Source of the DNA: Chloroflexota bacterium
Lineage (GTDB): Bacteria > Chloroflexota > Anaerolineae > Caldilineales > Caldilineaceae
Direction of reading: 5' to 3'
Assembly (NCBI GenBank): GCA_003577005.1
Contig: QEUW01000027.1
Coordinates: forward strand, 1-37,630
Length of the DNA: 37,630 nt
The position numbers and the translations under genes are program-made. The notes beneath the pieces are model-generated. The model did no database searches, was not told the DNA's origin, and saw nothing but the letters and a program-made list of their open reading frames with translations. Of the stretch, positions 25,229 to 33,579 are shown piece after piece (positions within the stretch are counted from its first letter, which is position 1; each line of letters begins with the position of its first letter).

Positions 25229-26251
25229 TCAGAAGCTAGCTATCTCCGGCAGTGCCTGGCCCCTACCTATCAACTGCTCCAGCCGGGAGTATAACGGGAT
25301 TTTTGTGGGCGTCCTAACAGTAAAGTCACAGAAGTGACCGATCACGTGCTGGCCCGGCGCGGCGACAATGCCCACATCCAGCCGGGCATACGGCAGCCGC
25401 GGGAGCACCTTGTGGCCGATGAGGGCGCCGTTGACATAGAACCAGTGCTCGTCAAAGAGCGCAAGGATCACCAGCCGGTTCCATTCCCCAGGCCGTAGGG
25501 CCGGAGCAGGTGCGCGCCGTAGAAAGACCGTGGCCTGGTCGCCGCCATTGAAGGTCTGGATCACCGATGCCCTACGGCTCTGTTCACGAACTCGCAAGAA
25601 GCCGTAGCATTCGTCGCCTAGTGACTCAAACATCAACCCATAACCGTCATCGTCAGTCGCCCCTTGTATCAACCTCGCCTGCACCGTCAAACAGTAGAGG
25701 TCGGGCGCAAAACAGGCCGAATCGCCCCCCATAAAGACGTCTTCGTGATATTGATTTTGGAGCGAAAGTTCATACTGCCCATTCCGGATCGACCGCTCCA
25801 GCCGGCCCATGCCGTTCTCCTTTGTGCCTACACCCCAACGGCGATAGTTGCTCTCGAACCGATCCGCAAAAACGACCGGCCACTCTTGTTCGATCTGCGC
25901 CAGCGCAGGGAACGCATCCGTTCCGCCCTCACCCCCCTCCACATCCTCCTCGCGATAGCGGAGAATTGCTGCTGCTTCGAGCACCGCTGCAGGCGTGCCA
26001 TAACGCACCCAGGCTGGGTCCACCGCATAAAGCAGCAGGTCGGTTTGAAAGGCCGTCAGACAGAGCGCCTGCGCCAGGCGCAACACGACCTCCGCTGTAC
26101 GGGGCAGATAGTCGCCGACAAACCAACCACTCAAGGTGCGCCGGCTAACGCCCAGCGCCGCGGCCAACCCGGCCTGCGTCTTGCGTGTTTCCAGATCCTG
26201 GTGCAGGTGGAAAAAGACGGTGAGCAGTTCGGCAAAGGTGTAGCGAGTCAT
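25229..26251 (-). CDS. XRE-type HTH regulator fused to a ConA/LamG-like domain
   Basis: The product is 340 residues from ATG 26251, chosen because GGAG lies nine bases upstream; earlier in-frame codons would overlap the divergent promoter region. Residues 22-75 form a helix-turn-helix (TQAGLAAALGVSRRTLSGW) with a second helical segment LRLAQALCLTAFQTDLLLYA. After an acidic linker, residues 128-320 form a beta-rich domain with the ConA/LamG pattern: FADRFESNYRRW, YELSLQN, DGYGLMFES, CYGFLRV, GEWNRLVILALFDEHWFYVNG, HFCDFTVR (each written in parts here). The same pattern occurs in the secreted protein at 1-1779. No signal or membrane segment exists, so the domain should be cytoplasmic. It is divergent from the amidase gene. 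Confidence 0.75.
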   Translation of the reverse strand: MTRYTFAELLTVFFHLHQDLETRKTQAGLAAALGVSRRTLSGWFVGDYLPRTAEVVLRLAQALCLTAFQTDLLLYAVDPAWVRYGTPAAVLEAAAILRYREEDVEGGEGGTDAFPALAQIEQEWPVVFADRFESNYRRWGVGTKENGMGRLERSIRNGQYELSLQNQYHEDVFMGGDSACFAPDLYCLTVQARLIQGATDDDGYGLMFESLGDECYGFLRVREQSRRASVIQTFNGGDQATVFLRRAPAPALRPGEWNRLVILALFDEHWFYVNGALIGHKVLPRLPYARLDVGIVAAPGQHVIGHFCDFTVRTPTKIPLYSRLEQLIGRGQALPEIASF

Positions 26252-26273
26252 GCTGAAAAACTCCGGGATTGAA

Positions 26274-26289
26274 TTGCGCAAATGTGCAA
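26274..26289. promoter_or_regulatory. Candidate operator in the divergent regulator/amidase region
   Basis: TTGCGCAAATGTGCAA has dyad symmetry at 12 of 16 positions (TTGCxCAxxTGxGCAA). It lies 23 bp before the regulator's start codon, a usual place for autoregulation by an XRE-type protein. A second perfect dyad, TTGAC-C-GTCAA, lies at 26380-26390 close to the amidase start. Confidence 0.4.
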
Positions 26290-26414
26290 GTTTGATGAGA
26301 GACGGTGTGGTATCCTGGTGCATGAGGCCGGCATTCAAGTGGCTTCTCGATGTGCGAGCAAGTATACGATTCAGACCGATTGACCGTCAAACAGACCAGA
26401 GCACGGAGAATAGT

Positions 26415-27836
26415 ATGTTTCGGTTTTTCCACTACCGGCAGCAAGGAATACGACTTCTTTGGTTCAGCCTGGTTCTCCTTGTGGCGACCCTAGGCGGATC
26501 ACAGGCCGAGCAAGTATCGGCGGAGCCACTAGCGCCGGTCACCTATGATGACAATGCTGTCCCGCCAGTTGCCTATACCGGCGCCTGGACCTTTAGCAAC
26601 AGTTCGACGAATGCGATGAGCTCGACGCTACATTGGTCGAATGTTGTAGGAAATAAGGCAACGCTATCATTCAACGGCAGCACAATTTCACTTTTTTACT
26701 CCATGGCGTACAACCGGGGCGGTCATGCAGTCTACATCGACGGTCAACTGAAAGGGGCATATGGCAGCTATACGCCAGAAATACGCCGCCAGGTGGGCAA
26801 GACCTGGTCAGTGTCACCGGGCAATCACACGATCGAGGTCGTTGTCAACGGCGGTGGCTTTACAGATGTCGATGCGTTTGCCATCGATATTGCCACCGTG
26901 GGTGAGGGTGTCTATGACAACGGTCATTCTCACATCCGCTATTTCGGCTCCTGGACAGATTCTAGCTGCACTCCCGGCACCTATAATAATTCGCTCAAAA
27001 TCTCCAACACGCCGCAGTCTGGGTTTCGATTTACGTTCACTGGCGATGAAATCACCTACATCTACAGCATGCATTCCAACCGCGGCAGAGCAGCTATTAC
27101 CATTGATGGCAACGATTACGGTTACATCGACCAGTATTCGCCGGACCTGCGCAGACAGATTGGCAAAACTTTTTCTGGTCTGGGTCCTGGCGTTCATATT
27201 TTGAATGTGGTCGTCAGCGGCGACAAGAACGCTAGCTCGTCGGATTACTACGTTGATCTCGATGCATTGGTTGTCGGTAATGTGTACAATCGTACAGCCG
27301 CGGTCAGTTATGCCGACACCTGGGCGCATGGTCGCAACGGCAATTACCCTAACTATGGCAATCCAAATGATAGTCCGTGCAACGACTGCACGAATTATGT
27401 GTCACAGGTGCTGGAGGCGGGTGGAATGCCTCAGATTGCTCATGTGAGCTATAACAATGACTATTACTGGTACACCTACTACATCTTTGGCTGGTCCGCT
27501 TCTGATACATGGAAGGTGACTTCCCCGAACGGGCCCTCGGATACTATCGCTTCTTTCAAAAAGCATGTTGACACTTTTACGTGGCGGTACCAACAGGTGA
27601 GCAGTGTGAACAATCTGGTGCAGGGTGACTTCTTCTTGGTGGATACCAATGATAATTTTCATAATGGCCCAGATCATGCCAGTGTGATTGTTGGTTGGGG
27701 TATAGTCCAAGAAGGAGATCAAATCGGTCAATATCGTTTGTTGCGGAATGCACACTGCAATGATCGTTACCGTGTTCGATGGGATTACGGATTCGAACCC
27801 AGTGAACCAAAGTGGTATTACCATGTGATTTATTGA
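26415..27836 (+). CDS. Secreted amidase with two galactose-binding-like domains (Amidase_6)
   Basis: The product has 473 residues from ATG 26415 (GGAGAA just upstream). A signal peptide (hydrophobic core residues 13-27) is followed by two homologous beta-sandwich units at about 42-160 and 166-287. They share TGAW/FGSW, ITYIYSMHSNRG, the D(G)..YG(S)Y(T/S)P(D/E).RRQ(V/I)GKT motif and a C-terminal VDLDA or VDAFA strand, and resemble carbohydrate-binding modules. Residues 291-473 match the putative amidase domain Amidase_6: YNRTAAVSYADTWAHGRN, catalytic Cys325 in NDCTNYVSQVL and His421 in DHASVIVGWG. This family is related to NlpC/P60 and CHAP peptidoglycan hydrolases. Extracellular hydrolysis of cell-wall or glycopeptide amides is inferred. 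Four paralogous small genes follow. Confidence 0.85.
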   Translation: MFRFFHYRQQGIRLLWFSLVLLVATLGGSQAEQVSAEPLAPVTYDDNAVPPVAYTGAWTFSNSSTNAMSSTLHWSNVVGNKATLSFNGSTISLFYSMAYNRGGHAVYIDGQLKGAYGSYTPEIRRQVGKTWSVSPGNHTIEVVVNGGGFTDVDAFAIDIATVGEGVYDNGHSHIRYFGSWTDSSCTPGTYNNSLKISNTPQSGFRFTFTGDEITYIYSMHSNRGRAAITIDGNDYGYIDQYSPDLRRQIGKTFSGLGPGVHILNVVVSGDKNASSSDYYVDLDALVVGNVYNRTAAVSYADTWAHGRNGNYPNYGNPNDSPCNDCTNYVSQVLEAGGMPQIAHVSYNNDYYWYTYYIFGWSASDTWKVTSPNGPSDTIASFKKHVDTFTWRYQQVSSVNNLVQGDFFLVDTNDNFHNGPDHASVIVGWGIVQEGDQIGQYRLLRNAHCNDRYRVRWDYGFEPSEPKWYYHVIY

Positions 27837-27891
27837 ACGCTCACACCGCTCTCGAGAGGCAAGAAGAGTCAATTTTCAACTGGAGATCTAT

Positions 27892-28536
27892 ATGAATCGC
27901 AAAGCTACTCGCTACATGTTGCTCACAATTGCAACATTTTTCTTGACTATCGCGTTTCTGTTGGTGTACAGGCAACAGTCACAAGCAGTAAATATTCCTG
28001 ACACCTCAGAAGGTCGCGCTGTTGTTGCGGCTCTGACGCGGGCATATCAGGTCTTGGACACGCCGTTCGAGCAGCTAGACTTGAATCAACTTGCAGAAGT
28101 ATTGATCGATCACCCAGACTTTCAAACTCAACTATCAGCAGATGAACTGGAGCACCTCAAGCAATACACGAGCAAGGTTCAGGGAGACGCAGCGCTGCAG
28201 AATTTTGGCTTCCTAACCGCCATGCGCACCAAGCGAATGAACCAGCAGCATGGCGCCAAACTACTCAGCGCAGCGATGGAAAGAGCCAGGACAGAAGGTC
28301 GGGAATTGACTCCTGAAGAGTGGAAGGAACTGACAGAACAAAATTATGGTATGCAGCCATACCTTCCACCTGATAGTTCAGAAGGCCAAAGTACGCCCTT
28401 TGTACGACAACTGCTCTACCTTGACCTCAAAGTTGATGGGGATCGAGCAGAAATTAAGTTTGATACTGGTGCGAAAAATCGTCGTGCAATCCTCGTGCGC
28501 ATTGATGGACGTTGGTACGTGGCCGGTATCTTTTAA
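27892..28536 (+). CDS. Membrane-anchored paralog A
   Basis: The 214-residue protein has one N-terminal membrane helix (residues 8-26), then a helical region (LDLNQLAEVLIDHPDF, GFLTAMRTKRMNQQ, GRELTPEEWKELTEQN) and a C-terminal beta region ending ILVRIDGRWYVAGIF. The last part resembles the closing strands of NTF2-like domains. I do not recognise the family. It is the first of four tandem paralogs after the amidase gene (55-bp gap). Its C-terminal half is almost identical to that of paralog A' at 30302-30946, while the N-terminal halves differ strongly. Its base composition is clearly lower in GC than the surrounding housekeeping genes. It is predicted to face the cell exterior. Confidence 0.75.
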   Translation: MNRKATRYMLLTIATFFLTIAFLLVYRQQSQAVNIPDTSEGRAVVAALTRAYQVLDTPFEQLDLNQLAEVLIDHPDFQTQLSADELEHLKQYTSKVQGDAALQNFGFLTAMRTKRMNQQHGAKLLSAAMERARTEGRELTPEEWKELTEQNYGMQPYLPPDSSEGQSTPFVRQLLYLDLKVDGDRAEIKFDTGAKNRRAILVRIDGRWYVAGIF

Positions 28537-28564
28537 GATGAGCAGCCTTTGTGAGGAGAGCGAA

Positions 28565-29245
28565 ATGGACCAGCCCCCGCGCCAGAGACGATCGAGCGAA
28601 TGCGTGTGGCGACTGAGATGTCTTATCGTGGCCCTACTTGTCGCTATTTGCGTTTGTACCGGTATCACGTTTTTCACTTTAGATGCACGATCTAGAGCAG
28701 CAGATTCTCTTGACACTCCTGAAGCCGAGGAAGTGAAAGCAGCCATCGATCGCGCCAAAGAGGCAATCGCAATTGCGCAAAACACTGGAGATATGCACAA
28801 GTTGAAAGATGCGCTGGTTGATCACCCAGATTACCTGCTCGAGCTTCAGTCGGAACAGCAAGAAGAATTGCGCACCTTCATTGCAAGCGTTCTTGGTTCT
28901 GATGCGAGCAAGAACTTTGGCTATTTAACCGCGATGAAGAACAAGATTACCTATCGGCTGCAAGGGGAAGAGTTCGTCAAAGCAGCCATTGAACAGGCAA
29001 AAGCCGAAGATCGGGAGTTTACGAACGAGGATCTGCAAGCTCTGGCTGCCCAAAACCCTGACAAGTACATCGTGTGGCCAAGAACCTCAACGGATTTCGC
29101 TCCGCCAGATTCAACACAACGAATGTACAAATCGATCCAGATCGATGGCGACAAGGCGCGTGCAGTCTATGACGATGGCATCAGGGACAAGACAGCGATC
29201 CTCGTACACATTGAGGGGCGCTGGTATGTGGCTGGCATCTTTTGA
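28565..29245 (+). CDS. Membrane-anchored paralog B
   Basis: The product is 226 residues from ATG 28565, chosen because GAGGAGAG lies five bases upstream; an ATG nine codons earlier lacks a site. It has a Cys-containing membrane helix (LIVALLVAICVCTGITFF) and then the family pattern: LKDALVDHPDY, NFGYLTAMKNK, EDREFTNEDLQALAAQN and the ending AILVHIEGRWYVAGIF. Similarity to A is clear over the whole exported part. It starts 28 bp after the A stop codon. The first 35 codons and the upstream spacer are almost identical to those of B'. Function unknown. Confidence 0.75.
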   Translation: MDQPPRQRRSSECVWRLRCLIVALLVAICVCTGITFFTLDARSRAADSLDTPEAEEVKAAIDRAKEAIAIAQNTGDMHKLKDALVDHPDYLLELQSEQQEELRTFIASVLGSDASKNFGYLTAMKNKITYRLQGEEFVKAAIEQAKAEDREFTNEDLQALAAQNPDKYIVWPRTSTDFAPPDSTQRMYKSIQIDGDKARAVYDDGIRDKTAILVHIEGRWYVAGIF

Positions 29246-29273
29246 GATGAGCAACCTTTGTGAGGAGAGCCAA

Positions 29274-30029
29274 ATGGGCCAGCCGCCGCGCCAGAGACGA
29301 CCGAGCGAATGCGTGTGGCAACTGAGACATCCTAGCGTGGCACTACTTGTCGCTGTTTGCGTTTGTACCGGTGTCATGTTCTTGGCTTTATATTTCGCTC
29401 TGTTTGAAACCAGGAGTTTTCCCCCTCCATTTTGGCCGAAAAACTCCTGGTTTCAAATCAGCCGCAGTATAGATGCACAATCGAGAGCTGTTGATTCCTT
29501 CAATACTTCTGAGGCACAGGCGATCATGGCTGTGATGCTGCAGTTTTATCAATTGCTCAGGGAGACTCCCGTCCGCACGCTTGACGTTAGACAATTTGCG
29601 GAAGTGTTGAAGGATACGCCTGATTACAAACTTACGGCAGAGACTCAGGATTATCTCTCTGTTATTCTGGGCTCGGAAGCTGCACAAAGTGCCGGCTATT
29701 TGACCGCTATGCAAGCAAAGTGGACTCATCTGCAACAAGGGGATCGGCTTGCTAGGGGTGTGATCGAGCAGGCGCAAGCAGAAAATCGCGAGGTTACCGC
29801 CGAGGAATGGCAAGCGCTTGCGGAACAAAACCATGGCAGATTGCCGCCGACCTTCACAGATCCTGACTCAGATTACAAGGTGCAGCTACAATACGAGTCC
29901 ATCGAAATCAATGAGGATAGCGCAGTGGTCCGTTTTGATGACGGCGTAGCATATCAAGAGGCAATTCTCCGTCACATAAAGGGGCGCTGGTACATTACCA
30001 ACATCACTCCGATCTCTGTACACTTTTAA
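29274..30029 (+). CDS. Membrane-anchored paralog B' with an in-frame hairpin insertion
   Basis: The product has 251 residues. The start at 29274 has the same GAGGAGAG site and the same 28-bp spacer as B. The membrane helix is SVALLVAVCVCTGVMFLALY. Relative to B, 27 residues are inserted directly after it (LFETRSFPPPFWPKNSWFQI region), encoded by an 81-bp hairpin sequence. Family motifs follow: AEVLKDTPDY, AGYLTAMQAKW, ENREVTAEEWQALAEQN and the ending AILRHIKGRWYITNI, plus a short extra tail TPISVHF. The C-terminal half has diverged more than in A and A'. Function unknown. Confidence 0.72.
   Translation: MGQPPRQRRPSECVWQLRHPSVALLVAVCVCTGVMFLALYFALFETRSFPPPFWPKNSWFQISRSIDAQSRAVDSFNTSEAQAIMAVMLQFYQLLRETPVRTLDVRQFAEVLKDTPDYKLTAETQDYLSVILGSEAAQSAGYLTAMQAKWTHLQQGDRLARGVIEQAQAENREVTAEEWQALAEQNHGRLPPTFTDPDSDYKVQLQYESIEINEDSAVVRFDDGVAYQEAILRHIKGRWYITNITPISVHF
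29391..29471. repeat. 81-bp hairpin insertion inside paralog B'
   Basis: TTTGAAACCAGGAGTTTT and its exact complement AAAACTCCTGGTTTCAAA surround a loop of about 18 bases (29403-29457). The segment is absent from paralog B at the matching place. The junctions read TTTA|TATTTC and CAGTA|TAGATG, compatible with a TA duplication. It keeps the frame open (27 codons). Confidence 0.7.
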
Positions 30030-30152
30030 TACTACAACCGCACTTCTACACCGCCCTCCGGGAGGTGGCCGCAGAATCCCCTGAATGACCCGAATCTCGC
30101 CAGCCACCTCCCGGAGGGCTCTGCTACGGATTCTGGCCAAGTGCGATTGTAG
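30030..30152. repeat. Inverted-repeat element between paralogs B' and A'
   Basis: The outer arms ACTACAACCGCACTT and AAGTGCGATTGTAGT differ at one position. The inner arms GCCCTCCGGGAGGTGGC and GCCACCTCCCGGAGGGC are exact complements. Total span is about 120 bp, flanked by TTAA at 30026-30029 and 30153-30156. The left TTAA supplies the stop codon of B'. It looks like a small non-coding mobile element, but only one copy is in the window. The remaining bases up to 30301 hold no clear promoter. Confidence 0.6.
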
Positions 30153-30301
30153 TTAAAGTAGTGCCCGAAAAATCACCCACCAGACCTTGCAGCGGGACCA
30201 CCTCTGGTTTGCAAGGCCCACGTTGGAAATTGCGCCCTTTCAGCCAAATTCGGAGAGTCGTGTGCCCCTTTCGAATCTGCATGGGGGATCAGCCGGAAAA
30301 C

Positions 30302-30946
30302 ATGTCGAGAAATAGTCTCTCAAAGGTGCTGTTCTTTGGTGCCTGTATTTATGGCTTTGCGCTTCTCATACGTCCCTATACATCCTGGCTTGCCCACCCA
30401 ATCAATCCAGGAGTGCCCGAAGCACAGGAAGTTATCATGGCTTTGGAGAACGCGATCAGTGTCTTGGACATACCTGCGGAACAGTTGGATTTCAATCAGC
30501 TCTCCGAGGTGCTGATCAACCATTTAACCTATCAAGCTGAGCTGCCTTCAGATGAATTAATGGCGCTGTTGCAGTACACAAGCGAGATCCAGGGAGAAGC
30601 GGCAACCAACAATTTTGGCTTCCTGACCGCCATGCGCACCAAGCGAATGAACCAGCAGCATGGCGCCAGGCTACTCAGAGCGGCGCTGGAAAAAGCCAGG
30701 ATAGAAGGCCGAGAACTGACCCCTGAAGAGTGGAAGGAATTGACAGAACAAAATTATGGTATGCAGCCATACCTTCCACCTGATAGTTCAGAAGGTCAAA
30801 GTACGCCTTTTGTACGACAACTGCTCTACCTCGATATCAAAGTTGATGGGGATCAAGCGGAAATCAAGTTTGATAGCGGAGTGAAAAATCAACGAGCGAT
30901 CCTTGTACGTATCGATGGCCGCTGGTACGTGGCCGGCATCTTTTGA
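30302..30946 (+). CDS. Membrane-anchored paralog A'
   Basis: The product is 214 residues from ATG 30302, the same length as paralog A, which supports this start over an ATG seven codons upstream; CCGGAA lies just before it. An N-terminal hydrophobic segment (KVLFFGACIYGFALLI) is followed by the family's helical region (LDFNQLSEVLINH, GFLTAMRTKRMNQQ, GRELTPEEWKELTEQN) and the C-terminal ILVRIDGRWYVAGIF. At DNA level a stretch of more than 50 bases is identical to A, pointing to recent duplication or gene conversion. It is separated from B' by an inverted-repeat element, so it may have its own promoter. Function unknown. Confidence 0.74.
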   Translation: MSRNSLSKVLFFGACIYGFALLIRPYTSWLAHPINPGVPEAQEVIMALENAISVLDIPAEQLDFNQLSEVLINHLTYQAELPSDELMALLQYTSEIQGEAATNNFGFLTAMRTKRMNQQHGARLLRAALEKARIEGRELTPEEWKELTEQNYGMQPYLPPDSSEGQSTPFVRQLLYLDIKVDGDQAEIKFDSGVKNQRAILVRIDGRWYVAGIF

Positions 30947-31001
30947 AATTGATGGAGTCAACGAACGATGAGTTGAAATTACGCCACACCATTGAGCCAC
31001 A

Positions 31002-31041
31002 AAAAGAGAGTGGGGCCTGCCAGCAGGCCCCACTCTCTTTT
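31002..31041. terminator. Bidirectional rho-independent terminator
   Basis: AAAAGAGAGTGGGGCCTGC (31002-31020) and GCAGGCCCCACTCTCTTTT (31023-31041) are perfect complements with A and T runs on the outside. It serves both the paralog array (plus) and clpX (minus). Confidence 0.88.
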
Positions 31042-31066
31042 GCTAAAGCGCGCCCTTATCTCGGCC

Positions 31067-32518
<1,452 letters not shown>

Positions 32519-32550
32519 AGGTCACTCGTTTCAGGAATGAGAAAAAAGAT

Positions 32551-32632
32551 AAGTTCACAGAGGGTGCAGAGAAGACACAGAGAGCACAGAGAAAATGAAG
32601 GGCGGTGCGTTGCGCATTGCGTGCAACGCACC
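32551..32632. repeat. Purine-rich CACAGAG tract and hairpin between clpP and clpX
   Basis: An imperfect repeat of CAGAG/ACACAGAG units (about 32555-32598) is followed by GGTGCGTTGC (32604-32613) pairing perfectly with GCAACGCACC (32623-32632). A related TGCATCGCACGCAAGCGTGC stretch follows. These repeats lie in the 163-bp clpP-clpX gap and may attenuate read-through. Confidence 0.55.
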
Positions 32633-32681
32633 TCAGAATGCCCGTTACTACAGGTGCATCGCACGCAAGCGTGCAACGCCC

Positions 32682-33371
32682 CTATGCCTTCTCGGGCACG
32701 CCGTTGGTTTGCTTGTCTTCTAGGACATTGCCGGTCGCCAGGCTGATCTCGCCGGCCTTATTGATGACGATCACGTCGCTGACATCCCCCAGCACGTCAT
32801 CGACGATGCCAAAGTTCTTGGCCTCGACGGCATTCATAAAGCGGTCGCGCTCGAATTGCTCTTCGATCTCGCGCCAGTGGTGGCCGGTGTGCTTGCCAAC
32901 GAGGTGGAAGAGCTGTGTCTGCACACGCTCCAGCTCGCGGAAGGCGATACGCACATCTTCGGTGTACCCCTGGGCGCCGCCGCCTGCCGGGTGCATGTGA
33001 ACGGTAGCGTGGGGCAGCGCGTACCGGCGCCCCTTGGCGCCGGCTGCAAGCAGCACGGTGCCCATGCTGGCCGTGACACCCACTGCCAGGGTGCTGACCG
33101 GTGCGCTGATCATCTGCATGGTGTCATAGATCGCCAGACCTGCATAGACGCTCCCACCCGGGCTGTTGATATACAGATTGATGGGCTGGTTGGGGTTCTC
33201 GCTGTTAAGCCAGAGTAACTGGGCAATAATGGCGTTCGCCACCTGGTCGGTCACCGGCGTCCCCAAAAAGACGATGCGCTCTTTGAAGAGCAGGCTAAAG
33301 GGGTCCATGATCCGCTCATAGCGGCCGTTGGAGTCGATTACCGCCGGCAATACATTCATCGGGTTGGACAT
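32682..33371 (-). CDS. clpP: ATP-dependent Clp protease proteolytic subunit
   Basis: The 229-residue serine peptidase forms the tetradecameric chamber that works with ClpX. The catalytic triad is Ser102 in VTASMGTVLL, His127 in VHMHPAGG and Asp176 in FERDRF; the spacing (25 and 49) equals that of E. coli ClpP. INSPGGSVYAGLAIYD forms the oxyanion region. An N-terminal stretch of about 22 residues precedes DPFSLLFKERIVFLG and may be processed. The C-terminal tail is longer than in E. coli. GGAG lies eight bases before the ATG, and TATAAT a little further upstream may allow transcription separate from tig. Confidence 0.96.
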   Translation of the reverse strand: MSNPMNVLPAVIDSNGRYERIMDPFSLLFKERIVFLGTPVTDQVANAIIAQLLWLNSENPNQPINLYINSPGGSVYAGLAIYDTMQMISAPVSTLAVGVTASMGTVLLAAGAKGRRYALPHATVHMHPAGGGAQGYTEDVRIAFRELERVQTQLFHLVGKHTGHHWREIEEQFERDRFMNAVEAKNFGIVDDVLGDVSDVIVINKAGEISLATGNVLEDKQTNGVPEKA

Positions 33372-33533
33372 AAGTCAATCTCCATTATAAATAAAATCGC
33401 GTACTGCCGCTGAACCGCGACAATACCTTTGAGTTCGCTTGTGCAACAGCACAGGAAAAGCCTGGTATTAAAGGTAAATGTACTCTGTTGCTAACACTGT
33501 AAGCCGGCTCCGATTATCCGTTTGCGTTATATT

Positions 33534-33578
33534 AGATGATAACGATGGACCCTAGTTTAGGGTCCATCGTTATCATCT
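33534..33578 (-). terminator. Perfect 21-bp hairpin after tig
   Basis: AGATGATAACGATGGACCCT plus A pairs with its exact complement across a GTT loop, one base after the tig stop codon. It lies within the 208-bp gap before clpP, so clpP-clpX may be partly uncoupled from tig. The flank is AT-rich but lacks a T-run. Confidence 0.75.
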
Positions 33579-33579
33579 A

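Noticed and set aside
26415..31041. CRISPR or phage-repeat array
   Set aside because: The repeats are paralogous coding sequences and single hairpins, not short regularly spaced units with unique spacers.
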